Assembly: GCA_033980235.1 (NCBI GenBank) | Contig: CM067067.1 | Location: 4,530,289 to 4,594,288 of the forward strand | Reading direction: 5' to 3' | Length of the DNA stretch: 64,000 bases | From: Diadema setosum | Lineage: Eukaryota > Echinodermata > Echinoidea > Diadematoida > Diadematidae | Shown here: positions 54,701 to 58,546 of the stretch, piece by piece | How the letters are laid out: each line of letters begins with the position of its first letter | Position numbering within the stretch: the first letter of the stretch is position 1 | Notes under the pieces: generated by a model | The model's database searches: none | What the model was told of the DNA's origin: nothing | Seen by the model: the letters and a program-made list of their open reading frames with translations, nothing else | Made by a program: the position numbers and the translations under genes

Positions 54701-57290
54701 CACTGGCATTCAATGCATATAGTGTAAAAAAGGAACTTTTGAGTGCATTTTAATTTCACAAATCAATACACAGTTTACTTAATTCCACATAACAAAGTTC
54801 AAATAAAAAAATTAGACATGCAAAAACACAAAGTAAGTTTTAATTTTTAAAGAATCCTTCCCATTTTTTATGTGCCTATCCTTCATGGAGTCTTTCACAA
54901 GAAATGAATCAAGCATTGTCTGTGATTAGTTTAAAACTATGCTGTGATGAATCTGTCTCCACGGTTAGAAAAATGCAGGAGAAATACTATGCTTAACCCT
55001 ATATCTGTCACATACACCGTAGCCAGAGTGCTCAGGCATTTTGCAGTGCACAGACACAAGATTGTTGATGGCCATTTCTGATTATTATTATTGACATTAA
55101 TGTGTCATGTTATACATCATTTGAAAGCTTATGGTCTAAACTTTCATTTTCCATAATAATCTGAGTGAGGGCGCACTTCAATTTCAAGTAGGACGCCCTC
55201 TTATGTCACATAATTATCAATGTAGACTTATTTCTACATGTTACCACCTCATTTTTCCACACAACATGAGCTTGCATCACAAAAGGGTCTCATAGATTTT
55301 GTAGAGAATTTATTCAGCTTTCAGATGGTATGATTTTTTCATCAATAGCATCAGTACTTTTCATTTTATGATCAAAAACCTGTGGCAATTACAACCTAGA
55401 TTTTACACATTTTGTGTAATTTCTGATTTTGTGAGTGATGTTGGCCTGAAAGTAGACAAAGCGTTTTTGTATCTTGTTAAGCTGAAAATATAAATTGAAT
55501 TGTGCTTTTTCCTTTCAAATTTATATTAATCTTGTCCTGTGATAATGCCATAATGATAAGATAATCTAAGGATAAAAAATTTTATTGAAAATATTCAGAC
55601 GTTGGAGTGTCCATGCATTCCAGTTGATCATCATATGCTAGTCTACGACTTTCTGCACTTTCCTTATTGAAACAGAATTAACTATCACAGCAGTCATTTT
55701 CTTTATGATCAACCTGCATTGAACTGAAGTTTCGCATAGTGACGGTTTCATCATGTAATAATAATAAACAGTCAAACATACCCCAACATCAAGACTGTAC
55801 AGCTTCAGGCCGCCAGCAGGAAGCTACTGTAACCCTATTGCTCCTTACACCTGCCCCGCTGGCCCCGGCTAACTAGAGACCCAATGCACTGCTGTTAGTG
55901 CTGAGTAAACAGTTGCAACTCCTGCACCGAATGTGCAGTGTTCATCTATTCTTCAGATCATTTATGAGGCCGATATTACTGAAACTATACCCCTTCACAG
56001 AATTCAGAGATGTTGAAATCCCTAATCTGAATGTTTTCACTTCATGTTTTACTATTTTGACTTAGATAAAATAGATGAAAATTGACCCACATGTACGATC
56101 TTTTCATCGCTCGCGGCGATCTCTATTACAGTCCCACATATACACATTCGTGTAAGTTCTCCACACATGGCAAAACTGTACACAATACATTGCAGTCTGA
56201 ATGCAAATGAACATGGGCGGGGCCACCACAATTTCTTGGACTTTGAGAAAGCTTTCCTGATTGGTTAAAGGTGGGGAAGCTTTTTTCACGCTGGAAATCA
56301 TTTCCTTACACTGTCAGCCAATCACAAATGAGTTTATAGAGTGGTAGTTTCATAGCCTTTGAAGTAATCTGTCAATCAAAATAGGGCCGATAATATCGGC
56401 CGAAGCATTTCTATTGCAGTTTTTGGGCCGATTTAATCGGCCCGTGACAGAGATAGGGTTAACATGGTCAACAGCGAGGGTTAATTTAGGCTCTGTAAAT
56501 GTGAAAAGTGTAATTACCGTGTAACCCCGTCCACCTTGTAGGAGCTGCGGTAAAAACCATCTAGGCCACTCTCAAGGCTGTAGGAGAACTTCAGCGTCAA
56601 TTTGCAGGAAGTCTGGGCAGGCAGTGGACTGGCAAAATGCACCGATATCTGGTCATTCTGGGTGTAAAACAACAGCTTGGTCACCTCAATGGTAGATGTC
56701 TCCTGACCAGTAAGCTCGACCTCCTCTGGCTTTTGGACGATCATTCCTTTGGCATGGAGGACAATGAACTCCACTGCCTCCTCCGTCTTGAAATTGATCT
56801 CCACCCAACCAGAAACGTTAAAGGTTGTCAGGTTTGGATGCAGAAAGATGTTGTAGGAGCTGGGCGTGGCCGTCTCTGGGAGACGGATGTTGCTCCACAG
56901 AAACGGTTCTCCATTTGTGGCTGTCGCCTCTGTGGGGGTGACTGGAGCTGCTGTGGATGCCTTGGTCGTCGGTGGCTGTGTGGTGGTGATGACTGGAGTG
57001 GTTGCACTTGGAGTCTGTTTTGTCTCCTCACCTTCCCCTCCATGCTTCTCCAGTTCATAGATTGTCAACACCGAAACAAGCAGTAACACTAGCAGCATGA
57101 CAACCAGAACTGCAATGACTTTGTTCTTTGTGCAATATGTGTTTGGGAGTCGCACCCGTGACTTAGTCCTCGCCCGCGAGGGTTCGATCTGAACCTCCAC
57201 CTCCTCCCGTGGCTGGAAGCTGTCCGGCTGGGAGTCCAGGTCGAAGGTGTCGCTGGCATCATCACTCTGCAGCTGTCTGTATGATGTCAT
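29..57290 (-). CDS. ANPEP-like: M1 zinc aminopeptidase, aminopeptidase N-like (17 coding exons, complete)
   Basis: Complete coding sequence as join of exons, in gene order: 57290-56518, 34303-34015, 27042-26922, 20425-20271, 19323-19210, 17927-17793, 15423-15283, 14263-14079, 12449-12367, 11847-11658, 9958-9811, 8932-8859, 7011-6907, 6008-5838, 5228-5088, 1135-1054, 199-29. All introns are GT-AG and all phases agree; total 3078 nt, 1025 residues plus TAG. M1 enzymes are membrane-anchored ectopeptidases that remove N-terminal residues from peptides. Visible motifs: GAMEN 405-409, HELAH 441-445, Glu464 (HEXXH-X18-E), Tyr527 in ISYSKG, FPCFDEP 274-280. The length slightly exceeds vertebrate APN because of a longer tail and stalk. 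Gln264 in ATTQ aligns with Gln213 of human APN, where glutamyl aminopeptidase has a calcium-binding Asp, so a neutral, broad specificity is inferred. It could be a lineage-specific M1 paralogue instead of the strict ANPEP orthologue. Confidence 0.95.
200..1053 (-). other. Intron 16
   Basis: Phase 0. No repeat or gene recognised; AT-rich. Confidence 0.86.
1054..1135 (-). CDS. ANPEP-like: Exon 16: C-terminal helical domain, short exon
   Basis: Residues 942-969: [20 protein letters not shown] then SQFEYQI, equivalent to the 'SLSNLI..VT.RFSTE.EL' segment. Acceptor CGCTTCCCAG, donor CCAGATT|GTGAGT, phase 0. It lies 4 kb from exon 15 and was found by homology and phase. 82 nt. Confidence 0.9.
2758..3358. 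mobile_element. piggyBac-like non-autonomous element, 601 bp
   Basis: Flanked by TTAA on both sides (2754-2757, 3359-3362). A perfect 16-bp terminal inverted repeat, CCCTAAAAAGACTGGG, lies at 2758-2773 and inverted at 3343-3358. TTAA targets and CCC...GGG ends are the piggyBac hallmark. No transposase. It shares an internal block (about 3190-3310) with the element at 7215-7951, in the opposite orientation. Confidence 0.85.
3650..4022. mobile_element. TA-type MITE (CTGTATA... ends) carrying a nested SINE
   Basis: TIRs related to CTGTATACGCCGTTATTTTC; same family as 18025-18247 and 53149-53369. The copy is interrupted by a 141-bp insertion (3821-3961). Non-coding. Confidence 0.82.
3821..3961 (+). 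mobile_element. tRNA-derived SINE fragment
   Basis: Contains a Pol III B-box, GGTTCGAATCC (3842-3852), in a tRNA-like 3' half followed by a non-tRNA body. Flanked by an 11-bp direct repeat AAATATCAATG (3810-3820 and 3962-3972), a target-site duplication. The uninterrupted MITE copy at 53149-53369 shows the empty site. The A-box half is missing, so it is 5'-truncated. Confidence 0.8.
4349..4796. mobile_element. Inverted-repeat element, 448 bp
   Basis: Ends ATAAGCCAGTTCGGAGTT and its inverse (around 4779-4796), with further similarity inside (GAATGACCTT). No coding capacity. Superfamily not assigned. Confidence 0.75.
4889..5074. mobile_element. Short pogo/Tigger-like MITE, 186 bp
   Basis: TA on each side (4887-4888, 5075-5076). 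TIRs CAGTGCACTCCCGTTATAAC and, inverted, AAGTGGACTCCCGCTATAAC. Ends with ..TATAACGAAATTTCG repeats inside. It inserts 12 bp downstream of the exon 15 donor. Confidence 0.8.
5088..5228 (-). CDS. ANPEP-like: Exon 15: C-terminal helical domain
   Basis: Residues 895-941 plus two bases of Lys942: [20 protein letters not shown] through [14 protein letters not shown], matching the 'IRKQD...W.F...NW' pattern of M1 C-termini. Acceptor CATCCAG, donor GAAAA|GTAGGT, phase 2. A TA-flanked element sits 12 bp into the next intron. 141 nt. Confidence 0.95.
5229..5837 (-). other. Intron 14
   Basis: Phase 2. No repeat recognised in it. Confidence 0.88.
5838..6008 (-). CDS. ANPEP-like: Exon 14: C-terminal helical domain with conserved Cys pair
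   Basis: Residues 838-894 plus two bases of Arg895. Contains [20 protein letters not shown] and later [10 protein letters not shown]. Cys850 and Cys886 keep the 36-residue spacing of the C798-C834 disulfide in human APN. Acceptor CTCCACGCAG, donor AACAG|GTCAGT, phase 2. 171 nt. Confidence 0.95.
6009..6906 (-). other. Intron 13
   Basis: Phase 2. Holds an inverted-repeat element with TTAGGG-like filling (6651-6880). Confidence 0.88.
6651..6880. mobile_element. Inverted-repeat element filled with TTAGGG/TTAGGA-like repeats
   Basis: Two-part inverted arms based on GGGCAATTACC (6651-6687 versus 6842-6880) enclose a degenerate telomere-like tract at 6721-6830, including several GGATTAGGTTA 11-mers. 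Probably a non-autonomous transposon with an internal minisatellite; not a true telomere. Confidence 0.7.
6907..7011 (-). CDS. ANPEP-like: Exon 13: C-terminal helical domain
   Basis: Residues 803-837 plus two bases of Leu838: [20 protein letters not shown] then KYKDWM. Cys814 aligns with the first Cys of the APN CX6C disulfide, but the second Cys is absent, as I recall for glutamyl aminopeptidase. Acceptor GACCCAG, donor AAGTT|GTGAGT, phase 2. 105 nt. Confidence 0.92.
7215..7951. mobile_element. piggyBac-like non-autonomous element, 737 bp
   Basis: TTAA at 7211-7214 and 7952-7955; ends CCCTAAGAGGGCC and, inverted, CCCTAAAGGGGCC. The internal block 7250-7345 is the reverse complement of the block at 3190-3310 in the 2758-3358 element, so they are one family in opposite orientation. 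A low-complexity C/G-rich stretch precedes the right end, as in the other copy. Confidence 0.82.
8029..8241. mobile_element. MITE of the CTGTAAAAGTGGAAA family, copy 1
   Basis: Ends CTGTATAAATGTGGAAATTT and, inverted, CTGTAAAAGTGGATATTTTT, with TA at the right edge. Shares the internal ACCAGAAACTAG motif with the copy at 23582-23776. Confidence 0.78.
8859..8932 (-). CDS. ANPEP-like: Exon 12: C-terminal helical domain, short exon
   Basis: Residues 779-802 plus two bases of Arg803: [15 protein letters not shown] then REDTGSHLD. The 74-nt exon is supported by flanking splice sites (TCTCCTAG acceptor after a T-rich tract, AG|GTACAG donor) and by the frame joining exons 11 and 13. Confidence 0.9.
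8933..9810 (-). other. Intron 11
   Basis: Phase 0. Holds an inverted-repeat element (9021-9422). Confidence 0.88.
9021..9422. mobile_element. Inverted-repeat element, about 402 bp
   Basis: Ends GGCGATTTCACATCAGCCCG and, inverted, GGCGTTTTCACATCAGCCCG, apparently with TA at each side. Contains repeated TAGCGCGCTATC palindromes at about 9339-9393. No transposase. Confidence 0.78.
9811..9958 (-). CDS. ANPEP-like: Exon 11: C-terminal helical domain
   Basis: Residues 729-778: [20 protein letters not shown] and onward to GYSYFK. It corresponds to the ERAP1_C-type armadillo/HEAT helices. Acceptor CTCTAAAG, donor AAG|GTGCGT, phase 0. 148 nt. Confidence 0.93.
10239..10745. mobile_element. pogo/Tigger-like non-autonomous element, 507 bp
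   Basis: TA duplications (10237-10238, 10746-10747). Ends CAGTCCGACCTCTCCTATCC and, inverted, CAGTCCGACATCTTCTATAC, with ATCCGGATAAAG repeated inside both ends. CAGT ends and TA targets fit the pogo/Tigger group. No transposase left. Confidence 0.8.
11178..11438. mobile_element. Decayed inverted-repeat element, hAT-like ends
   Basis: The right end reads, inverted, CAGGGGCAGATCCAG; the left side has AGGATCCAGATGGGGACGCC. The inner GGGGGCGCC blocks are also inverted. Target duplication not clear, so boundaries are approximate. Confidence 0.5.
11658..11847 (-). CDS. ANPEP-like: Exon 10: YRVNYD and start of C-terminal helical domain
   Basis: Residues 666-728 plus two bases of Trp729. Contains [13 protein letters not shown], the M1 landmark at the beta-sandwich/helical boundary, then [15 protein letters not shown]. 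Acceptor CGATGCAG, donor GCATG|GTGTGT, phase 2. 190 nt. Confidence 0.95.
11848..12366 (-). other. Intron 9
   Basis: Phase 1, short. About half is a hAT-like element (11939-12168). Confidence 0.88.
11939..12168. mobile_element. hAT-like MITE (CAGGGCTCGACA family), copy 1
   Basis: Ends CAGGGCTCAACATTAG and, inverted, CAGGGCTCGACACAAAC, with GGGCCACCAAA repeats inside. Same family as 37077-37241. The flanking duplication is degraded. Confidence 0.72.
12367..12449 (-). CDS. ANPEP-like: Exon 9: beta-sandwich domain
   Basis: Residues 638-665 plus one base of Ala666. Reads [16 protein letters not shown], matching the YVWIVPITS-type strand of APN. A short exon with no long ORF of its own, recovered by phase and homology. 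Acceptor CTCTTTCAG, donor CAGG|GTATGA, phase 1. 83 nt. Confidence 0.92.
12596..12645. repeat. 23-bp-stem hairpin next to the palindromic MITE
   Basis: Left arm 12596-12618, loop AAGA, right arm 12623-12645; one mismatch in 23 pairs. It abuts the MITE start at 12646. Confidence 0.85.
12646..13037. mobile_element. Palindromic MITE (about 390 bp), copy 1
   Basis: Starts CTTAAAGGGTG and ends CCCTTTAA. The two halves are near reverse complements along their whole length (GATGAAAATCGGTTTTGAAATGG versus the CCATTTGAAAACCAATTTTCATC side), so it would fold into a long hairpin. Same family as 20628, 50224, 59325 and the half copy at 18682. Confidence 0.85.
13526..13570. repeat. (ATC)n microsatellite
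   Basis: Uninterrupted ATC repeats, about 14 units, in intron 8. It gives a poly-Asp reading on the minus strand that is not coding. Confidence 0.95.
14079..14263 (-). CDS. ANPEP-like: Exon 8: WTLQMGFP segment and beta-sandwich domain
   Basis: Residues 577-637 plus two bases of Gly638. Contains [12 protein letters not shown] (592-603), the end of the catalytic domain, then the QQRFLVYP strand of the small beta-sandwich. Sequons NMT and NST. Acceptor CCTGCTAG, donor ATGG|GTGAGC, phase 2. 185 nt. Confidence 0.95.
14264..15282 (-). other. Intron 7
   Basis: Phase 0. No repeat family or gene recognised in it; AT-rich with short A and T runs. Confidence 0.85.
15283..15423 (-). CDS. ANPEP-like: Exon 7: catalytic-domain helices
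   Basis: Residues 530-576: starts [12 protein letters not shown] (continuing YSKG), then [20 protein letters not shown], typical of M1 helices after the catalytic Tyr. Acceptor GCCTTCAG, donor GAG|GTGACT, phase 0. 141 nt. Confidence 0.95.
15590..15808. mobile_element. MITE of the CTGTAAAAGTGGAAA family, copy 2
   Basis: Ends CTGTGAAAGTGGACATTTTT and, inverted, CTGTAAAAGTGGAAATTTG. Contains GTGCTAGTTTCTGG, the inverse of the motif in copies 1 and 3. Confidence 0.78.
16510..17275. repeat. Tandem array with X-box-like palindromes
   Basis: GGTTACCATGGCAA(C/T) recurs at 16651, 16780, 16926, 17077 and 17206. Between them the text repeats (TTTTGCATAACTACAC, CACCAAATTTGACCTT-like). Monomers 1 and 4, and 2 and 5, are most alike, giving a three-monomer period of 426 bp. 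GTTACCATGGCAAC matches the RFX X-box consensus. Confidence 0.85.
17377..17776. mobile_element. hAT-like non-autonomous element, 400 bp
   Basis: 8-bp duplication GTATTCCT at 17369-17376 and 17777-17784. TIRs CAAAGAGGTTCTAT / inverted, followed by ATGTAATAGAG on both sides, and an inner inverted GGGGCCAATTG pair. 8-bp duplications with CA-starting ends fit hAT. No transposase. It lies 16 bp inside the exon 6 donor. Confidence 0.87.
17793..17927 (-). CDS. ANPEP-like: Exon 6: catalytic tyrosine (ISYSKG)
   Basis: Residues 485-529. Contains [19 protein letters not shown] and ends ISYSK; Tyr527 matches the transition-state-stabilising Tyr of APN (Tyr477 in human). Acceptor ATGTATAG, donor AAG|GTGAGT, phase 0. 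A hAT-like element begins 17 bp into the following intron. 135 nt. Confidence 0.96.
18025..18247. mobile_element. TA-type MITE (CTGTATA... ends), second copy
   Basis: TA at both sides (18023-18024, 18248-18249). Ends CTGTATAATCTGCTAAATTT and inverted CTGTATATGCTGTTATTTTC. Diverged copy of the family at 3650 and 53149. Confidence 0.82.
18682..18884. mobile_element. Half copy of the palindromic MITE
   Basis: Starts at the family centre (GTGGGATCCACC) and runs to the right end (CCATCCTTTTAAAAG). The left half is absent, so it is truncated at the hairpin tip. Confidence 0.78.
19210..19323 (-). CDS. ANPEP-like: Exon 5: third zinc ligand (WLNEGFA)
   Basis: Residues 447-484. Reads [20 protein letters not shown] and onward; Glu464 is the third zinc ligand, at the expected HEXXH-X18-E spacing. 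The zinc site is therefore split between exons 4 and 5, joined across a phase 0 intron right after HELAHQ. Acceptor GACTGCAG, donor ATG|GTGAGA. 114 nt. Confidence 0.96.
19324..20270 (-). other. Intron 4
   Basis: Phase 0, separates HELAHQ from WFGN. Near its 5' end the gene strand is strongly polypyrimidine (20035-20207 is GA-rich on +). Confidence 0.88.
20035..20207. repeat. GA-rich tract (polypyrimidine on the gene strand)
   Basis: GGGGAGGG- and AGAGAGA-rich, in intron 4 about 65 bp from the exon 4 donor. Confidence 0.85.
20271..20425 (-). CDS. ANPEP-like: Exon 4: GAMEN exopeptidase motif and HEXXH
   Basis: Residues 395-446. Contains [21 protein letters not shown] at 405-409, whose Glu408 holds the substrate's free N-terminus in M1 exopeptidases. 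It ends with HELAHQ, so zinc ligands His441 and His445 and the catalytic base Glu442 lie in this exon. The GAMEN-to-HEXXH distance (33 residues, Glu408 to His441) equals that in human APN. Acceptor GCTCAAG, donor CAG|GTATTT, phase 0. 155 nt. Confidence 0.96.
20628..21014. mobile_element. Palindromic MITE, copy 2
   Basis: Starts CTTAAAGGGATTGTACAG and ends ATACTGTATCATCCCTTG. Arms and centre match the other copies with many substitutions. Confidence 0.83.
21619..22035. repeat. Tandem duplication of about 200 bp, diverged
   Basis: Unit 1 (21619-21814) and unit 2 (21832-22035) share TCTCTTTAC..ACAAGGATA.TGGTCTGGC, GTGACCATCT and TTGAATTACGTAACACTCTC in the same order. Confidence 0.82.
22559..22643. 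mobile_element. 85-bp piggyBac-like mini-MITE, intact
   Basis: TTAA at 22555-22558 and 22644-22647; perfect 13-bp ends CCCGTTGAGGACG. An internal perfect palindrome CCCGAGTATACTCGGG lies at 22612-22627. Same family as 27428 and 59899. Confidence 0.85.
23582..23776. mobile_element. MITE of the CTGTAAAAGTGGAAA family, copy 3
   Basis: TA at both sides (23580-23581, 23777-23778). Ends CTGTAAAAGTAAAACATTAT and inverted CTGTAAAAGTGGAAATATTT. Confidence 0.82.
26922..27042 (-). CDS. ANPEP-like: Exon 3: M1 segment leading to the catalytic domain
   Basis: Residues 355-394 plus one base of Asp395. It begins [12 protein letters not shown] and ends DYPLPKQ, the usual run-in to the IPDF-GAMEN block. Acceptor GATTGCAG, donor CAAG|GTATTG, phase 1. 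A sequon NKT is present. 121 nt. Confidence 0.94.
27298..27787. mobile_element. TIR element (ATTAAAGG ends), copy 1, interrupted
   Basis: Ends ATTAAAGGCATTATTTACC and inverted ATTAAAGGTATTGTTTACC. Internal match to 38806-39172 (GATAGAAACAACCAATGT, GATGTTTTGTGATACAACTG). A piggyBac-like mini-MITE sits inside. Confidence 0.83.
27428..27519. mobile_element. 85-bp-type piggyBac-like mini-MITE, decayed and nested
   Basis: Follows TTAA (27424-27427). Shares TGAGGACGG, CATTTCCCATAGACACCTGCC-like text and the GAGTGTACTAG centre with 22559-22643. Absent from the paralogous element at 38806-39172. Confidence 0.75.
30545..30616. repeat. 36-bp perfect tandem duplication
   Basis: Two identical 36-bp units (30545-30580 and 30581-30616), starting TATCCTCCTACTAGAC. 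Confidence 0.95.
31231..31533. mobile_element. Inverted-repeat element, CAGAGACTCCAACTC ends
   Basis: Perfect 15-bp ends CAGAGACTCCAACTC at 31231 and inverted at 31519-31533; CTCCCG-rich inside. The termini look hAT-like, but flanking 8-mers (GGATCATA / GTCATAGA) are only loosely similar. Confidence 0.75.
34015..34303 (-). CDS. ANPEP-like: Exon 2: M1 N-terminal beta-domain with FPCFDEP
   Basis: Residues 258-354. The acceptor TTTTACACAG lies directly before the first base, which completes Arg258 (CG+A). The exon carries [12 protein letters not shown] and [13 protein letters not shown], the most recognisable N-terminal M1 signature, then the [10 protein letters not shown] strand. Gln264 is the residue that points to APN-type specificity over the acidic-specific enzyme. 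The donor is CAG|GTAGGA, phase 0. 289 nt. Confidence 0.95.
36835..37077. mobile_element. MITE with ATATGCCATATA ends
   Basis: Ends ATATGCCATATATTTTGC and inverted ATATGCCATATACTTAGCGA, then CTATTTT.CAC on both sides. Its right end is cut by the hAT-like insertion at 37077. Confidence 0.7.
37077..37241. mobile_element. hAT-like MITE (CAGGGCTCGACA family), copy 2
   Basis: 8-bp duplication GCATATAC (37069-37076 and 37242-37249). Ends CAGGGCTCGACACTAACG and inverted AGGGCTCTACACTAAC. GGGCCACCAAAA repeats inside. Inserted in the terminal repeat of another MITE. Confidence 0.83.
38133..38775. mobile_element. CpG-rich inverted-repeat element, 643 bp
   Basis: TIRs of about 28 bp: CGTCGCCGGTCACACGAACC at the left and its inverse at the right, one mismatch seen. 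An internal copy of CCGAACCGACGAATC lies near 38363-38378. No coding capacity and no clear target duplication. Confidence 0.8.
38806..39172. mobile_element. TIR element (ATTAAAGG ends), copy 2
   Basis: Aligns through its length with 27298-27787 but lacks the nested mini-MITE. Ends ATTAAGGGCATTATT and ...GGTAAACTATACCTTAAA. Confidence 0.78.
39736..40510. mobile_element. Inverted-repeat element with GGTTAGTAACGTTAC repeats, 775 bp
   Basis: Ends GGGCAATTCCGCGGTTAG and inverted GGGCAATTCCGCAGTTAG. Motif GGTTAGTAACGTTAC at 39748, 39926 and 40128, with a one-base variant at 40113. Flanking TCCT on both sides may be a short target duplication. Confidence 0.78.
46594..46630. repeat. Tetranucleotide microsatellite (TCTA/TCTG)
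   Basis: CTATCTATCTGTCTGTCTGT-type run. Confidence 0.9.
48740..48769. repeat. (AT)n microsatellite
   Basis: Alternating AT run in intron 1. Confidence 0.92.
50224..50613. mobile_element. Palindromic MITE, copy 3
   Basis: TTAAAGGGATGGTATAG at the left, ACTATACGATCCCTTTAA at the right, centre GGTGGATCCCACC. The best-preserved palindrome of the family. Confidence 0.87.
51158..51687. mobile_element. TA-flanked element with CpG-rich interior, 530 bp
   Basis: TA at both sides. Ends CTGTAAACGTGGAAACTTTC and inverted CTGTAAACGTCAATATTTTC, related to the CTGTAAAAGTGGAAA MITEs but with a longer GC-rich core unlike the surrounding AT-rich DNA. Confidence 0.8.
52965..53148. repeat. CA/CAGA-rich low-complexity tract
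   Basis: Imperfect CACACAGACACAC repeats; the ORFs across it are low complexity and not genes. Confidence 0.92.
53149..53369. mobile_element. TA-type MITE (CTGTATA... ends), best-preserved copy
   Basis: TIRs CTGTATACGCCGTTATTTTC on both sides. Dense in TTCGCGAA-type palindromes. Gives the uninterrupted reference for the SINE-bearing copy at 3650-4022. Confidence 0.85.
53394..54318. mobile_element. pogo/Tigger-like non-autonomous element, 925 bp
   Basis: Ends CAGTACTCACCGCTTAATC and inverted CAGTGCTCACCCGTTAATC, then CCCGCTTAA-type repeats at both ends. TA at the right, TT at the left. No recognisable transposase. Confidence 0.75.
54615..54773. mobile_element. MITE, GGCATGAAATTT family, copy 1 (partial)
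   Basis: Starts TA|CTGTAAAGCAAGATATTTTC; shares GCCACTGGCATTCAATGCAT with 60290-60485. The right part is shortened. Confidence 0.72.
54997..56458. mobile_element. piggyBac-like non-autonomous element, 1462 bp
   Basis: TTAA at 54993-54996 and 56459-56462. Ends CCCTATATCTGTCAC and inverted CCCTATCTCTGTCAC (one mismatch). Two subterminal palindromes at the right: GGCCGATAATATCGGCC (about 56386) and GGGCCGATTTAATCGGCCC (about 56425). No transposase ORF. Its end is 56 bp from the exon 1 donor. Confidence 0.82.
56518..57290 (-). CDS. ANPEP-like: Exon 1: cytoplasmic tail, transmembrane anchor, stalk, start of M1 N-terminal domain
   Basis: Encodes residues 1-257 plus two bases of Arg258 (phase 2). 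ATG at 57288-57290 has a good context (CACCATGA). Residues 1-57 form an acidic then basic tail ([10 protein letters not shown] at the start); 58-78 are a hydrophobic helix ([21 protein letters not shown]); about 90-125 is a Thr/Pro/Ala-rich, probably O-glycosylated stalk. The M1 fold begins near FLWSNIRLP (130-138). N-glycosylation sequons NLT and NVS follow, and the exon ends in the conserved FYRSSY segment. The donor is ACG|GTAATT on the gene strand. An in-frame Met lies 29 codons upstream (57377), but a splice acceptor falls between the two, so I chose 57290. Confidence 0.93.
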
Positions 57291-57316
57291 GGTGAAAGGC
57301 CACCCTGAGGGGAATC
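57291..57316 (-). other. Probable 5' UTR part of exon 1 with upstream splice acceptor
   Basis: On the gene strand, a T-rich run is followed by TTTATGTAG at 57318-57317, then 26 bases before the ATG; a second possible acceptor CCCCTCAG would start the exon at 57305. This suggests a non-coding exon further upstream (right). Inference from splice-site appearance only. Confidence 0.55.
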
Positions 57317-58319
57317 TACATAAACCATGAAGAAAAACAATGCAGGAATCAAGCTGTGTATAAAAAGAAAGAGTCAAAGTCTATAAGACGATGCACTCTA
57401 CCCTGTTTTTCCAGACAATGCATTCAACGCTGATATGCCCAGCTGTTCCGACATTATGAGTACTTTCTGCTCACATTGAGATCATTTTTGTCTCCAAAAA
57501 GACCACTGTACATACAAACTTGAAATTCAAATTTCATGCATACTTTTGATAATAAAGGTTGACAAGCAACAACTTGCCATCCTGCCTGACTCTTCCCTTT
57601 CACAGCAGAACCAGACCTGTTTACTAATTTATTCAAACTCTGGGCAAATTCTGGGCATAACAATCAAACAGCTTGCAGGAGTCTTGCCAGATATAGCAAC
57701 ATTAAGATGCATGCACACTGATTCATACTAAATAAGTATGTACATTTAGTATGTACAGGTAGAGGGAACGCTGGATCCTAGGGAAAAATATAGCTACAAG
57801 TTTGCATAACGTAGTAAACTGACATTATAACATGTAAAGTGTTTCAGTGCCCTGAAATGTATTTTTAACAGAAAAGGTAAATTTGCAGCTCACTCCTTCA
57901 GTACATGAGACGGGGAAAATATACAGATTTCATAAATTTGAATTTAAATTATTCCTAGCAGTATTAGCAAAGAGGCCTATATCATGGCCTTTTGGGATGG
58001 GTTATTTGACACACTTGAGGGCTAAACACACATTTCCTGAGCATGAAGGCCCTTGAATCTTGTCTAACATTTCATATAAACTGACAAGAAATAAGTTATT
58101 ACTGTTTTCCATGACAGATGAAACCTATTACCTTCATCTCATGTAATGAAAGGTCACACTTTAGGGTGCTACATACCACCTTCCCTACTTGCACAAGGTG
58201 CCCAAGACTTGAGTCAGGCAATAAAGTGAATGGACATTTGCCTGCTAGAAACATGGTGCTCTTGCACAAATGCCCATTCGCAGAAGTATAAGGAATATCT
58301 TTTTGTAATGGTCGGCATA

Positions 58320-58546
58320 CTGTAGAAGCATGATTTTTTTTTTTTTTTTTGGGGGGGGGGGGGGGCAAATTGGAGCTGACGGCCTTTTTTCATAGCATAA
58401 AACTCTCATAAATTGCCAGTGCTGGCATTCAATACATTGTGTAGGCACAAATTTTGCATGCATTTTACTTTTGCGAATTTTGGCTCCTCAGAAAATTCAC
58501 GAAAGTTTCTTGAACATGAAAAGTTCTTAATTTTTTTTTTTCCACA
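58320..58546. mobile_element. MITE, GGCATGAAATTT family, copy 2
   Basis: TA|CTGTAGAAGCATGA at the left, then GAGCTGACGGCCTTTTTT and GCATTCAATACATTG; ends CACAG near 58545. Interrupted by T and G homopolymers. Confidence 0.72.

Larger units (their letters stand above)
34304..56517 (-). other. Intron 1 (22.2 kb)
   Basis: Phase 2 intron. No nested gene recognised on either strand. Contents: MITEs at 36835-37077 and 37077-37241, inverted-repeat elements at 38133-38775, 38806-39172 and 39736-40510, palindromic MITE 50224-50613, GC-rich element 51158-51687, MITE 53149-53369, pogo-like element 53394-54318, MITE 54615-54773 and piggyBac-like 54997-56458. Also a CA-rich tract 52965-53150, a GTCT/ATCT microsatellite 46594-46630 and an (AT)n run 48740-48769. 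41.0-50.2 kb is otherwise unremarkable AT-rich DNA. Confidence 0.85.

Noticed and set aside
29..57290. Glutamyl aminopeptidase, TRH-degrading enzyme or leukotriene A4 hydrolase identity
   Set aside because: Gln264 and WTLQMGFP favour APN; the membrane anchor excludes LTA4 hydrolase. TRH-degrading enzyme is not fully excluded without a phylogeny.
57291..57377. Upstream in-frame Met at 57377 as the start codon
   Set aside because: A good splice acceptor lies between it and the Met at 57290, which has better context and gives a standard type II tail.
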